DNA of 64,000 bases. It comes from Hyphomicrobiales bacterium (GTDB lineage Bacteria > Pseudomonadota > Alphaproteobacteria > Rhizobiales > Rhizobiaceae). The notes beneath the pieces were generated by a model. It was not told where the DNA came from and did no database searches. It saw only the letters and a list, made by a program, of their open reading frames with translations. The stretch spans positions 1 to 64,000 of the forward strand of contig UCII01000023.1 in NCBI GenBank assembly GCA_900472485.1. The letters are read 5' to 3'. Positions 52,542-61,070 of the stretch are shown here, one piece after another. The position numbers were made by a program, and so were the translations under genes. Each line of letters begins with the position of its first letter. The first letter of the stretch is position 1.

Positions 52542-53984
52542 CTATTTCAGCACGCCCAGCATCGAACTGTCCGGATAGCAGGTGGGCTTCATGCCGCTCT
52601 TTTCCTGCCACTGGCCGATCGAGCGCCTAGTCTTGTAGCCCGGCAGGCCGTCCGTGCCGCCGACGTCATAGCCCTTGCGCTCGAGGGCCTTCTGCATGTT
52701 GGCGACGTCGGAGCGCAGCATCTTGCCGACATCGCCCCATTTTTCCTGGAAGGCGCCGCTGCCATTGGCAATGCGATCGGCGAGATTGCCGATATAGAGG
52801 CTGTAGAGGTCGGAATTGTTGTATTCCTTGATGACGTAGAAATTCGGCGTGACGATGAATTCCGGCCCATCGCGGCCGGCCGGCACCAGCATCATGCCGC
52901 TGGCGCGCATTTCGTCCGCCGGAAGGTCCTTGCCAGAAACCGGCTTGATCCCGAGCGAAGCCCATTGCGAAATCGGCTTGGCAAGATCAGGCCCTTCCTG
53001 CGCGCAGGACACGTTCTGCGGGATGGTCACTTCGTATCCCCAACTCCGGCCGCGCTGCCAGCCCTTCTGAACCATATAGTTGGCGATGGATGCCAGCGTA
53101 TCCGGCACGGAAGTCCAGATGTTGCGATGGCCGTCGCCATCGAAATCGACGGCATATTTCAGGTAGTTGGTCGGCATGAATTGCGGCTGGCCGAGCGCTC
53201 CGGCCCAGGAGCCCTTGAACTGATCCGGCGTGACATCGCCATGTTCGAGGATGCGCAGCCCGGCGATCAGCTCGTTACGGAACATATCCTTGCGCGTCGA
53301 CATGAAAGCTTTGGTCGCCAGAACCTGCATCGCCGAATTCGGCAGTTTGGCGATGCCGAAGCCGGTCTCTCGGCCCCAGATCGCCAGCAGGATTGGTCCG
53401 GGTACGCCATAGGTCTTCTCGATGCGCCGCAGCACCGGCCCATATTGCGAGGCGAGGCTCCGCCCGGTTACGGCCAGTTTCTGTAACCGTCCCTCATTGA
53501 AATAGGGGGCGGGAGAGGAGAATTCGGCCTGGCTCTGCGCCTGTTGTTTCGGCTTCGGGAAGCCCGGCGGCTCGAGATCGGGCAGATCCCAGTTCAGCGT
53601 CACGCCCGCGAAAGCGGCTTGGAAGGTCTTTTCTGAAATCCCGGCCTTTCGCGCCTCCGGCCAGAGATCCTTTTGAATCCAGGTTTGAAACTGCGCTTCG
53701 ACATCGGCTTTCGAGGCGGCGAGAGCGGGGAGGGGAAGGAGGGCGAGGAGGAGGATGAGCAGCGGTAGAATGCGCCGGAAGATACCCCCCTCTGTCCCTT
53801 TCGGGACATCTCCCCCACAAGGGGGGAGATTGTGGGCGGCGGGCTTCGCGGCATATCGAAGGTTCGAAGTCTCTACGATTACGGTGGCAGATGGTTTGGC
53901 GAAGACGGTGCCGCAAGCGGCCAATCTCCCCCCGTGTGGGGGAGATGTCACGAAGTGACAGAGGGGGGTGCGCACTCTCCTCAT
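52542..53984 (-). CDS. Lytic murein transglycosylase (MltB-like) with repeat-derived N-terminus
   Basis: The conserved body is a lytic transglycosylase that cleaves peptidoglycan to anhydro-muropeptides. It has the MltB/SleB-like domain: FQTWIQKDLWPEARKAGISE, ILLAIWGRETGFGIAKLPNS with the catalytic Glu, and GALGQPQFMPTNYLKYAVDF. A C-terminal peptidoglycan-binding domain ends MLGVLK. A hydrophobic signal-like segment RRILPLLILLLALLPLPALA directly precedes the body, but no ATG, GTG or TTG lies just before it. The nearest in-frame start is the ATG at 53984 (a TTG exists at 54011), beyond a mosaic element whose sequence would be translated as about 60 residues. Whether initiation is there or at a rare codon near 53780 is open. 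Confidence 0.8.
   Translation of the reverse strand: MRRVRTPLCHFVTSPPHGGRLAACGTVFAKPSATVIVETSNLRYAAKPAAHNLPPCGGDVPKGTEGGIFRRILPLLILLLALLPLPALAASKADVEAQFQTWIQKDLWPEARKAGISEKTFQAAFAGVTLNWDLPDLEPPGFPKPKQQAQSQAEFSSPAPYFNEGRLQKLAVTGRSLASQYGPVLRRIEKTYGVPGPILLAIWGRETGFGIAKLPNSAMQVLATKAFMSTRKDMFRNELIAGLRILEHGDVTPDQFKGSWAGALGQPQFMPTNYLKYAVDFDGDGHRNIWTSVPDTLASIANYMVQKGWQRGRSWGYEVTIPQNVSCAQEGPDLAKPISQWASLGIKPVSGKDLPADEMRASGMMLVPAGRDGPEFIVTPNFYVIKEYNNSDLYSLYIGNLADRIANGSGAFQEKWGDVGKMLRSDVANMQKALERKGYDVGGTDGLPGYKTRRSIGQWQEKSGMKPTCYPDSSMLGVLK
53784..53970. repeat. Rhizobial intergenic mosaic element (RIME-like), copy 3
   Basis: Inverted ends CCCCCCTCTGTCCCTTTCGG (53785-53804) and GTCACGAAGTGACAGAGGGG (53947-53966) carry inner palindromes CATCTCCCCCACAAGGGGGG and CAATCTCCCCCCGTGTGGGG. 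The module order resembles the copies at 8903 and 62831. Its core spans the 5' part of the transglycosylase reading frame, between recR and the conserved body. Confidence 0.78.
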
Positions 53985-54012
53985 GAACCTGTCCCTTATT
54001 GCAGCTCTCAAA

Positions 54013-54618
54013 TCAAATCACCGTCCGCGCCCTCAGCGCCGCCGCAAGCGTACCCTCGTCGAGATAATCGAGTTCGCCTCCGACAGGCACACCATGGGCA
54101 AGACGGGTGATCTTGACCTCGAGGCCATCAAGCTGGTCGGTTATATAGTGTGCTGTGGTTTGCCCCTCGACCGTCGCATTGACGGCGATGATGATCTCAC
54201 GGATGCCGCCTTCGCTGACGCGAGCGATCAATCCGCGAATGTTGAGATCGTCAGGCCCGACACCGTCGAGGGGCGACAGGACACCGCCGAGAACGTGATA
54301 GGCGGCGTTCATCGCGCCTGATCGTTCCAGCGCCCAGAGATCGGAGACATCCTCGACGACGATGATAACGGACTGGTCGCGACGGTCGTCGGTGCAGACG
54401 GTGCAGGGATCGACGGTATCGACATTGCCGCAGCGCGAGCAGATCTTCACCTTGTCATAGGCATCGCCCATGGCATGGGACAGTGGCCCGAGGAGCTGGT
54501 CCTTCTTCTTGATGAGATGCAGCGCCGCGCGGCGCGCCGAGCGCGGCCCGAGGCCCGGCACTTTCGCCAGGAGCTGAATGAGTTTTTCGATTTCGGGGCC
54601 GGTGACTCGCTTTGCCAT
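54013..54618 (-). CDS. recR: Recombination protein RecR
   Basis: This 201-residue protein works with RecF/RecO to load RecA at gaps. The N-terminal HhH has IEKLIQLLAKVPGLGPRSAR; the zinc finger is CSRCGNVDTVDPCTVC near residue 57; the Toprim domain has VIIVVEDVSDLWALERSGAM; and HVLGGVLSPLDGVGPDDLNI follows. Full length. In many bacteria recR follows dnaX-ybaB directly; here four genes lie between. Confidence 0.96.
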   Translation of the reverse strand: MAKRVTGPEIEKLIQLLAKVPGLGPRSARRAALHLIKKKDQLLGPLSHAMGDAYDKVKICSRCGNVDTVDPCTVCTDDRRDQSVIIVVEDVSDLWALERSGAMNAAYHVLGGVLSPLDGVGPDDLNIRGLIARVSEGGIREIIIAVNATVEGQTTAHYITDQLDGLEVKITRLAHGVPVGGELDYLDEGTLAAALRARTVI

Positions 54619-54675
54619 GGGAGGCTTTTAGCTCATATGCTCAAGGAACGGAATCTCGGAAGGAACGGTTGACCG

Positions 54676-55299
54676 ATGAAAATTCTCGCCGTGTGCCGTG
54701 GTGTTCCTAAAACGCTGCCGGGCAAGAAAGCGAAGACCGGTATCAACAAGCATGCCGTCAACGGTACCGTCATGATCGACGAGCTGGGGCTGCTAGGCGA
54801 TGCTATCTGCAATCGCAAGCATCATGGCGGCCGTGACCAGGCGGTTTATGTCGAAGGTTCGGTGACGCTGGACTGGTGGGCAAACGAGCTTGGACGATCG
54901 CTGGAGCCGGGCACCTTCGGTGAAAATCTCATCATCGAAGGCCTGGACAATCGCAAGATCGCTGTCGGCGATCAATTCATAGCCGGCGATCTTGTTCTGG
55001 AGGTGACCTCGGCGCGTATCCCCTGTTCCACCTTTGCAGCGAAGATGGGGGATCCACAATTCGTCAAGCGCTATATCCGGGCCGGTCGCCCCGGCATCTA
55101 CTGCCGCGTTCTTGCGAGCGGCACGGTGAGCGCTGACATGCTGGTCACCTACCTGCCTTATGCCGACGCGAGGGTCACCATGCCGGAAATGATGGCGACC
55201 TTCGGCAGGCGATTGTCGCGGCAGGATCGGGCGCGCTATCTGGCGGCGCCTATCCATTATAAGTTGCGTGCGTTCATCGAGAGCGACGCAGCAGCGTGA
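54676..55299 (+). CDS. MOSC-domain protein (YiiM-like)
   Basis: This 207-residue protein has a MOSC domain with HHGGRDQAVYVEGSVTLDWW, PGTFGENLIIEGLDNRKIAV, and the conserved cysteine in TSARIPCSTFAAKMGDPQFV. It matches the YiiM group, which reduces N-hydroxylated compounds with a molybdenum cofactor. A 3-alpha C-terminal domain follows (about 160-207). It is divergent from recR and converges on the LysE-type gene, with two bases between the stops. Confidence 0.88.
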   Translation: MKILAVCRGVPKTLPGKKAKTGINKHAVNGTVMIDELGLLGDAICNRKHHGGRDQAVYVEGSVTLDWWANELGRSLEPGTFGENLIIEGLDNRKIAVGDQFIAGDLVLEVTSARIPCSTFAAKMGDPQFVKRYIRAGRPGIYCRVLASGTVSADMLVTYLPYADARVTMPEMMATFGRRLSRQDRARYLAAPIHYKLRAFIESDAAA

Positions 55300-55301
55300 A
55301 A

Positions 55302-55913
55302 TCACCGCATGGCAATCGCGACGGCCGCGCCTGCCATGGTGCCGGCGCTGGCGCGATTGGCGATACGCACAGCCCGGCGACTCCTAAGGAAGGTTCTGGC
55401 TTTGGCCGCCAGCATCGCCCAGGAGAGATCGATGACGACGAGCACTGCAAACATCGTCGCCACCAGCTCGGCCCAGCCGGAGATCGTCACGCCGTGCAGA
55501 TCGATGATCGAGGGCAGCAGCGCCACATAGAAGACCATGATCTTCGGATTGCCCATGGTGACCGTGAAACCGGCGAGGAAGAGCCGTGTGGCCGATTGCT
55601 CGTCCGGCAACTCCTCTCCCGTGGTGTCGGAGGAGGCAAACCACATCTTCCAGGCAAGATAGAGCAGGTAGGCGACGCCAAGCCATTTGATGACCACGAA
55701 GGCGAGATGGAAGGTTTCGGCAATGGTCGCAAGGCCGGCAACGGCGCAGGTGAGCCAGATCGCCTCGCCGAGCCACATGCCGGACAGGAACGGCAGTACG
55801 TTGCGCGCGCCCTTCGTCAGCACGCGCGCCACCAGTGCCGCGATGTTCGGTCCCGGCGATCCCGCCGCAATGAACAAGGCACCGGCAAAAACAAGCAGCG
55901 TCGATAGGCTCAT
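55302..55913 (-). CDS. LysE/RhtB-family amino acid exporter
   Basis: This 203-residue inner-membrane protein has about six helices and the family signature FIAAGSPGPNIAALVARVLT near residue 15, then GVAYLLYLAWKMWFASSDTT and FLAGFTVTMGNPKIMVFYVA. It would export an amino acid or derivative. The ATG at 55913 has GGAGGGA upstream; the frame is open to 56294 but only by chance. An Lrp/AsnC-type regulator, the usual partner of LysE exporters, lies 745 bases away. Confidence 0.88.
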   Translation of the reverse strand: MSLSTLLVFAGALFIAAGSPGPNIAALVARVLTKGARNVLPFLSGMWLGEAIWLTCAVAGLATIAETFHLAFVVIKWLGVAYLLYLAWKMWFASSDTTGEELPDEQSATRLFLAGFTVTMGNPKIMVFYVALLPSIIDLHGVTISGWAELVATMFAVLVVIDLSWAMLAAKARTFLRSRRAVRIANRASAGTMAGAAVAIAMR

Positions 55914-56007
55914 CGCATTCCCTCCGGTCAGGCACGCCAGACGATCTCTGGAAGAAGGGGTCAGAAATAGCATTCCGGCGCGGCTTTTCCAAATGCCGGA
56001 TTTGCGG

Positions 56008-56544
56008 TCATGCAAGCCGGGCACGAAAGCGCTCGAAGATTGTCTTGCCTTCCGGCCAGTCGCCCAGCCCGGATGCCGCATTGATATGCCCGCGTGGCCC
56101 GACATCGACGAAGGCGCTGCCCCAGCTTTCGGCGCTGCGACACGCATGGTCGAAGGAGCCGAACGGATCGTCGGTGCTGGCGACCAGCAGGGATGGAAAA
56201 GGCAGCCGCTGCCGTGGGGGATTGGCAAAGCTGCCGGCCTCGGCAAGATAGGTTTCGCCCGTGGGGTCGGGCGCGGCCACCATGAACGCACCAAGGATCG
56301 CCGTCTTCTTCATGGGCGCCCAATGGGCGATCAACTGGCAGGCAAGGCTGTGCGCGATCAGGATGGGCGGCGTTTTGGAGCGCGAGATTTCGCCCTCGAG
56401 CGCGGCAATCCAATCCGAAAGGATCGGTCTGTCCCAGCTTGACGGCTGGAAACGTCGTATGGTCGGATCGTCCCGTTCCCACAATGTCTGCCAGTGATCT
56501 TCGCCAGAACCGCCCAGCCCCGGCAGCGTGATGATATCGCTCAT
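56008..56544 (-). CDS. RBBP9/YdeN-type serine hydrolase
   Basis: This 178-residue small alpha/beta hydrolase starts MSDIITLPGLGGSGEDHWQT. The nucleophile Ser is in PPILIAHSLACQLIAHWAPM, the Asp in LLVASTDDPFGSFDHACR, and the His in VDVGPRGHINAASGLGDWPE. Proteins of this group are widespread and poorly understood. The start at 56544 is chosen over a longer one at 56607 because it begins the conserved strand. It shares the accessory block with LysE and Lrp genes. Confidence 0.87.
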   Translation of the reverse strand: MSDIITLPGLGGSGEDHWQTLWERDDPTIRRFQPSSWDRPILSDWIAALEGEISRSKTPPILIAHSLACQLIAHWAPMKKTAILGAFMVAAPDPTGETYLAEAGSFANPPRQRLPFPSLLVASTDDPFGSFDHACRSAESWGSAFVDVGPRGHINAASGLGDWPEGKTIFERFRARLA

Positions 56545-56657
56545 CTCAATCCTTTCTCCATGGTCTCCCACGGAGAAAAGCTGGCATGCGGGGATGCCGA
56601 TTGACATTGCAATCCATCGGATAAAACTTGTCCTAACCGATGAATTGAAGGCGACTA

Positions 56658-57134
56658 ATGGATACTATCGAAAGAGGACTGGATCCGACGGATCTATCGA
56701 TCATCGAAATCCTGCAGCAGGACGGGCGAATCTCCGTATCCGAGCTCGGCCGCCGCGTCGGCCTGTCGCAGCCGGCTGCATCGGAGCGGCTGAAGCGGCT
56801 GGAGGAGCGCGGCGTGATTGCAGCTTATCGCGCCGTCATCGATCCCGCTGCCGTCGGGCTCGGCATGATGGCGGTCATACGTCTCAGGACCACGCATGAG
56901 CATATCCGGCCATATCTGAAGCAGTTTTCGGAAATGCCTGAAATTATCGAGGTGCTGAGATTAACGGGCGAGGATTGCTTCCTGCTCAAGGTTCTCGTGC
57001 CGACACCATCGGACCTTGAAACCATCGTCGATTCCATTGCCCGCCACGGCGCGGTTACGACATCGCTGGTGCTGCGAAACGAACCCATCAAGGCGATCGG
57101 CCGCGATCTCATTCGCAAGGCGGCCGCCCGGTAA
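56658..57134 (+). CDS. Lrp/AsnC-family transcriptional regulator
   Basis: This 158-residue regulator has an N-terminal HTH (about 14-60, LSIIEILQQDGRISVSELGR, then VGLSQPAASERLKRLEERGV) and a C-terminal RAM ligand domain (about 75-150, VIRLRTTHEHIRPYLKQFSE and TGEDCFLLKVLVPTPSDLET). It would sense an amino acid. It is divergent from the small hydrolase and LysE genes (113 bases), which are likely targets. Confidence 0.92.
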   Translation: MDTIERGLDPTDLSIIEILQQDGRISVSELGRRVGLSQPAASERLKRLEERGVIAAYRAVIDPAAVGLGMMAVIRLRTTHEHIRPYLKQFSEMPEIIEVLRLTGEDCFLLKVLVPTPSDLETIVDSIARHGAVTTSLVLRNEPIKAIGRDLIRKAAAR

Positions 57135-57152
57135 TCGGATTGAACGCTGGCC

Positions 57153-57482
57153 TCAGAATGGCAGCTTGAAGCCGGGGGGGATCGGCAGGCCGGCGGTCAG
57201 TTCGCGGGTCTTTTCGGCTGATATCGCCTCGGCCTTTTCCTGCGCATCCTTGTTGGCGGCAACGATCAGGTCTTCGAGGATCTCCACATCGTCTTCCTTG
57301 AAGAGCGAGGGGTCGATTTTGAGGCCAAGCATCAGGCCCTTGCCGTTGACGGTGACGGTGACGAGGCCGCCGCCGGCCTTGCCTTCGACGCGAATGTCGG
57401 CGATCTCCGACTGCATCTTCTCCATCTTCGCCTGCATTTCCTTCACTTTGCCCATCATGCCCATGATGTCGCGCATCGTCAT
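57153..57482 (-). CDS. YbaB/EbfC family nucleoid-associated protein
   Basis: This 109-residue DNA-binding protein forms a dimer with hairpin arms: MTMRDIMGMMGKVKEMQAKM, then GKAGGGLVTVTVNGKGLMLG and the C-terminal helix. It follows dnaX by 100 bases, its normal partner. A small nucleoid protein; exact role unclear. Confidence 0.93.
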   Translation of the reverse strand: MTMRDIMGMMGKVKEMQAKMEKMQSEIADIRVEGKAGGGLVTVTVNGKGLMLGLKIDPSLFKEDDVEILEDLIVAANKDAQEKAEAISAEKTRELTAGLPIPPGFKLPF

Positions 57483-57582
57483 TGGTCCTTCTTCTGCAAG
57501 TCTCTGTTTGAGCGACAGGATATGTTGTCACGGTCGTCAACCGCTTCAAGCCGAAGCGGTTCCGTCCGCATTCATCCTAGCC

Positions 57583-59457
57583 TTAGAATTCGATGTCGTC
57601 GCCGGGTAGAATATCGCCATCGATGGATTCGGCGATTGCCGGCGGAGCTGCGGCTTCATCCTCTTCATCGGCCTCGGGTGCTCGCACACGCACGTCGATG
57701 ATCTTTGCGCCCGGAAATTGCGCCAGGATTGCCGCGACATCGGGATCCTGGCGCGCATCGGCGACTCGCTGCTTCTGGGCGTTCGCTTCAGCTTCGACGA
57801 GCGTCGGCTGCCCTTCCTCGCGGCTGAGGCTGACGATCCAGTGGATGCCGGTCCATTCCTTCAGCTTGACGGCAAGCTCGTTCAGCAGCGTGCCGGGAGC
57901 GCCGGGGGACAGGCTGACATCCAGCCGGCCCGGCTCCAGCTTGACGGGGCGCACGAAGGTGCGCACCAGCGCCTTCAGCTTCGGATCGCGCTTCTGGCTG
58001 GCAAGCTCGGCGATATCGGCCATAGAATTGATCGGCACCAGCGGCTTCGGCGCTTCGGCGGGTTTCGACTCGATGCGTCCGACGGGTTGCGAATCCGGCT
58101 GCGTATTCGGGACGGAGCGCAGCATGGCGACCGGTGCGGAAGGCGTGGGGCGCGGCGTCGGCGTTTCCACAGAACGCGCTACGGCATTGCCCTGATAGGA
58201 CACAGCGCCGCCACCATTGCCGCCGCTCGAAGAGGGCGACGGACGAGCGCCGCCATTACCATCAGAAAATTCGGCAAGCCTACGCGCCGCATCTTCCGGT
58301 GCCGGCAGATGGGCCGCGTGCGCGAGCCGGATCAGCACCATTTCGGCGGCGCCGGCGGTGCGAGAGGCATTCTCCGTCTCGGCAATACCCTTGAGAAGCA
58401 TCTGCCAGATGCGGGAAAGTGCGGTTACCGCGATGCCTTGCGCGAATTCCGCCGCTTTCGTGCGCTCGACTTCGCTGAGCGACGGATCGTCGGCGGCATC
58501 GGGCACATATTTGAGGCGAGTCACGAGATGGGTGAAATCTGCAAGGTCGGTGAGCACGACGACGGGATTGGCGCCGGCCTCGTACTGGCTGTTGAATTCG
58601 GCAAGCGCTGCCGAAACATCGCCTTTGACGACATGGCCGAAGAGATCGACGATGCGGGCGCGGTCGGCAAGCCCGAGCATCGCGCGCACGGCATCGGCGG
58701 CAACGAAGCCACTGCCATGGGCGATCGCCTGATCGAGCAGCGACAGGCCATCGCGTGCCGAGCCTTCTGCAGCGCGGGCGATCATAGCAAGCGCTTCCGG
58801 CTCGGCCTCGATACCTTCCTTGCCGGCAATGGTGGTGAACAGCCCGACGAGATCGGAGGCGCTGATACGGCGCAAATCGAAGCGCTGGCAGCGCGACAGT
58901 ACGGTGATCGGAACCTTACGGATTTCGGTGGTGGCGAAGATGAACTTCACATGCTCGGGCGGCTCTTCGAGCGTCTTCAACAGCCCGTTGAAGGCGGCCG
59001 TCGACAGCATGTGCACTTCGTCGATGATATAGACCTTGTAGCGGGCCGAAACCGGCCGGTAGCGCACCTGCTCGATGATTTCCCGGATATCGTCGATACC
59101 GGTATGGGAGGCGGCGTCCATCTCGATGACGTCGACATGCCGGCCTTCCATGATTGCCTGGCAATGGTCGCCGGGCTCGCGCAGGTCGATGGTGGGACGA
59201 TCGATGTCAGCGGTCTTGTAGTTGAGGGCACGGGCAAGGATGCGGGCGGTCGTGGTCTTGCCGACGCCGCGCACGCCGGTCAGCATATAGGCCTGGGCGA
59301 TGCGGCCGGTCTCGAACGCGTTGGTCAGCGTACGGACCATCGGCTCCTGGCCGACCATCAGATCCGTGAAGTCCTTGGGTCTGTATTTGCGGGCCAGCAC
59401 CCGGTAGCCGGTGCCGGTCGAAGCGGCATCTTTTGCTTGTCGCTCGGTGTCGCTCAT
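57583..59457 (-). CDS. dnaX: DNA polymerase III subunit gamma/tau
   Basis: This 624-residue clamp-loader ATPase assembles the polymerase III holoenzyme. Walker A is GVRGVGKTTTARIL with Lys67, Walker B YIIDEVHMLS, sensor and SRC motif TVLSRCQRFDLRRI. The E. coli zinc site of four cysteines is reduced to one (REPGDHCQAIMEG). The C-terminal tau region (about 400-624) has a Pro/Gly/Ser linker and a delta/alpha-binding end. I see no A-rich slippage site for a short gamma form. The start at 59457 is the family start; 59517 is rejected. Confidence 0.95.
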   Translation of the reverse strand: MSDTERQAKDAASTGTGYRVLARKYRPKDFTDLMVGQEPMVRTLTNAFETGRIAQAYMLTGVRGVGKTTTARILARALNYKTADIDRPTIDLREPGDHCQAIMEGRHVDVIEMDAASHTGIDDIREIIEQVRYRPVSARYKVYIIDEVHMLSTAAFNGLLKTLEEPPEHVKFIFATTEIRKVPITVLSRCQRFDLRRISASDLVGLFTTIAGKEGIEAEPEALAMIARAAEGSARDGLSLLDQAIAHGSGFVAADAVRAMLGLADRARIVDLFGHVVKGDVSAALAEFNSQYEAGANPVVVLTDLADFTHLVTRLKYVPDAADDPSLSEVERTKAAEFAQGIAVTALSRIWQMLLKGIAETENASRTAGAAEMVLIRLAHAAHLPAPEDAARRLAEFSDGNGGARPSPSSSGGNGGGAVSYQGNAVARSVETPTPRPTPSAPVAMLRSVPNTQPDSQPVGRIESKPAEAPKPLVPINSMADIAELASQKRDPKLKALVRTFVRPVKLEPGRLDVSLSPGAPGTLLNELAVKLKEWTGIHWIVSLSREEGQPTLVEAEANAQKQRVADARQDPDVAAILAQFPGAKIIDVRVRAPEADEEDEAAAPPAIAESIDGDILPGDDIEF

Positions 59458-59503
59458 CGCCCTGCTTGTCGCCCGGAAAGCCGGGTCTTGCTTTCGGAAA
59501 GGG

Positions 59504-59602
59504 TGGGAGGCTGGCACGAATGACCCGTGCCGGGCTCGTTAGGGCTGCTTCCTTCCGGACCTGACCCGGTTGGCGAGTGGCTCGTCCACCACCAACCTCC
59601 CG
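59504..59602 (-). ncRNA. ffs: Signal recognition particle RNA (4.5S type)
   Basis: On the minus strand the conserved SRP domain IV hairpin is present: GGTCAGGTCCGGAAGGAAGC followed by AGCCC, with internal loop and GGAA tetraloop as in all bacterial SRP RNAs. The ends pair (GGGAGGTTGG at the 5' side with CCAGCCTCCC at the 3' side), giving about 99 bases. It binds Ffh to target membrane proteins. It lies 46 bases upstream of dnaX, the rhizobial order. Confidence 0.9.
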
Positions 59603-59676
59603 GATGCACATATCGGCAATATCGTCATCAAAAGCAAGCCAAGGTCAAAAAAAACTGCTAAACATTTGATAAAACA

Positions 59677-60102
59677 ATGGAGGATGCCCCTTTGAAGGAG
59701 TTTACGCTCGACGATCGTCTTGCGAATGACAGCGTTTCCGTCACCATAACTGGCCTTTGCGACGTCAGGCTGATGAAGGATCGCCGCTGGCCGTGGCTCG
59801 TGTTGATCCCGCGCCGGCCCGACAAATCCGAGGTTTTCGAGCTGACGCCGCTCGACCGGATCTTGCTGACCTTCGAAACGGATAAGGTCGCAAGCGCCTT
59901 GAAGACGGTGACGGGGGCAACAAAAATCAACGTCGGGGCACTTGGAAATATCGTCCGGCAGCTGCATGTTCATGTCATCGCGCGGTTCGAAGGTGATGCC
60001 AATTGGCCGGGTCCCGTCTGGGGCTATGGCAAGGCGGAGCCCTATTCGGACGAAGACATGAACAGCCTCATAGCCAAGTTGCGGGAAACGCTTTCACAAT
60101 GA
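59677..60102 (+). CDS. HIT-family protein
   Basis: This 141-residue protein has a histidine-triad fold: WPWLVLIPRRPDKSEVFELT and the active-site strand GNIVRQLHVHVIARFEGDAN. The usual H-x-H-x-H is reduced to two histidines here (HVHVI), as in a subset of proteobacterial HIT proteins, so hydrolase activity may be weak or different. It ends with a four-base overlap with nudC, suggesting joint function in nucleotide clean-up. Confidence 0.9.
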   Translation: MEDAPLKEFTLDDRLANDSVSVTITGLCDVRLMKDRRWPWLVLIPRRPDKSEVFELTPLDRILLTFETDKVASALKTVTGATKINVGALGNIVRQLHVHVIARFEGDANWPGPVWGYGKAEPYSDEDMNSLIAKLRETLSQ

Positions 60103-61058
60103 GCCATTCCATCTTTTCCTCGGATGCCCCGCATCCGGAAGCCAGCAGTCTCACCGCCTTTGCGGAAAACCAGCTCAACAGGGATGCCGAGCATCGCGAC
60201 GAGGAATCGATCAAGCAGGCGCTCGCCAAGGAAGGCACGCATATCCTGGCTTTCGCACAGGACCGGCTTGTCTTGAAGCATGACGGCCAGGTGCTCGACC
60301 CTCTGTTTGCCCGCTACGAGTTGAAGGATCTTGATCCGAATTGGGATGAGGCCGTTCTCCTCGGCTACCGCAAGACCGGCGAGCCCCGGCTTGCCGTGCC
60401 CGTGCGGGTCAATCCAGACGAGCTTGCCAGCCAGTACAAGCCGGCTGACATGCGCGCTCTCTGGCGCGATCTTCTGCTGGAAGGCGAAATCCTCGGCGAA
60501 GCCGCGCAGGGCATGAGCCTCCTCCGCTGGAATGGCGACAACCGCTTCTGCGGGCGGTGCGGCTCGGTCATGGAAAGCCGGATCGGAGGCTACAAGCGGG
60601 TCTGCACGGCCTGCGAACATGTGATCTTCCCGCGCACGGATCCCGTGGTCATCATGCTTGGCATCGACGAGGAAAGGAATCGCTGCCTGCTCGGCCGCAG
60701 CCATCATTTCGCGCCGGGCATGTATTCCTGTCTCGCCGGTTTCGTCGAACCGGGCGAAACCATCGAGAATGCGGTGCGCCGCGAAACACTCGAGGAATCC
60801 GGTATTCATATCGGCCGTGTGCGCTATCACGCTTCACAGCCTTGGCCGATGCCGCATTCCCTCATGATCGGCTGCTATGCCGAAGCCAAGTCGATGGAAA
60901 TTCATATGGACGAGGCCGAGCTTGAGGATTGCCGCTGGTTCACTCCGGAGGAGACGCTTGCCATGCTCGATCGCGTCTCTCCATCCGGCAATACCTCTCC
61001 GCCCAAGGGCGCCATCGCCCATCGCCTGATGCGCGACTGGGTGGAGTGGAAGCGCTAG
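60099..61058 (+). CDS. nudC: NADH pyrophosphatase (NUDIX)
   Basis: This 319-residue enzyme cleaves NAD(H) to NMN(H) and AMP and may decap NAD-RNA. It has the zinc ribbon CGRCGSVMESRIGGYKRVCT with CxxC pairs near 150, the Nudix box GFVEPGETIENAVRRETLEE near 208, and the NudC hallmark SQPWPMPHSLM. Its ATG overlaps the HIT stop by four bases. Confidence 0.95.
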   Translation: MSHSIFSSDAPHPEASSLTAFAENQLNRDAEHRDEESIKQALAKEGTHILAFAQDRLVLKHDGQVLDPLFARYELKDLDPNWDEAVLLGYRKTGEPRLAVPVRVNPDELASQYKPADMRALWRDLLLEGEILGEAAQGMSLLRWNGDNRFCGRCGSVMESRIGGYKRVCTACEHVIFPRTDPVVIMLGIDEERNRCLLGRSHHFAPGMYSCLAGFVEPGETIENAVRRETLEESGIHIGRVRYHASQPWPMPHSLMIGCYAEAKSMEIHMDEAELEDCRWFTPEETLAMLDRVSPSGNTSPPKGAIAHRLMRDWVEWKR

Positions 61059-61070
61059 GACTATTCTGCC

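Noticed and set aside
57583..59457. A programmed frameshift site in dnaX
   Set aside because: No A-run followed by a stimulatory hairpin was seen in the linker region.
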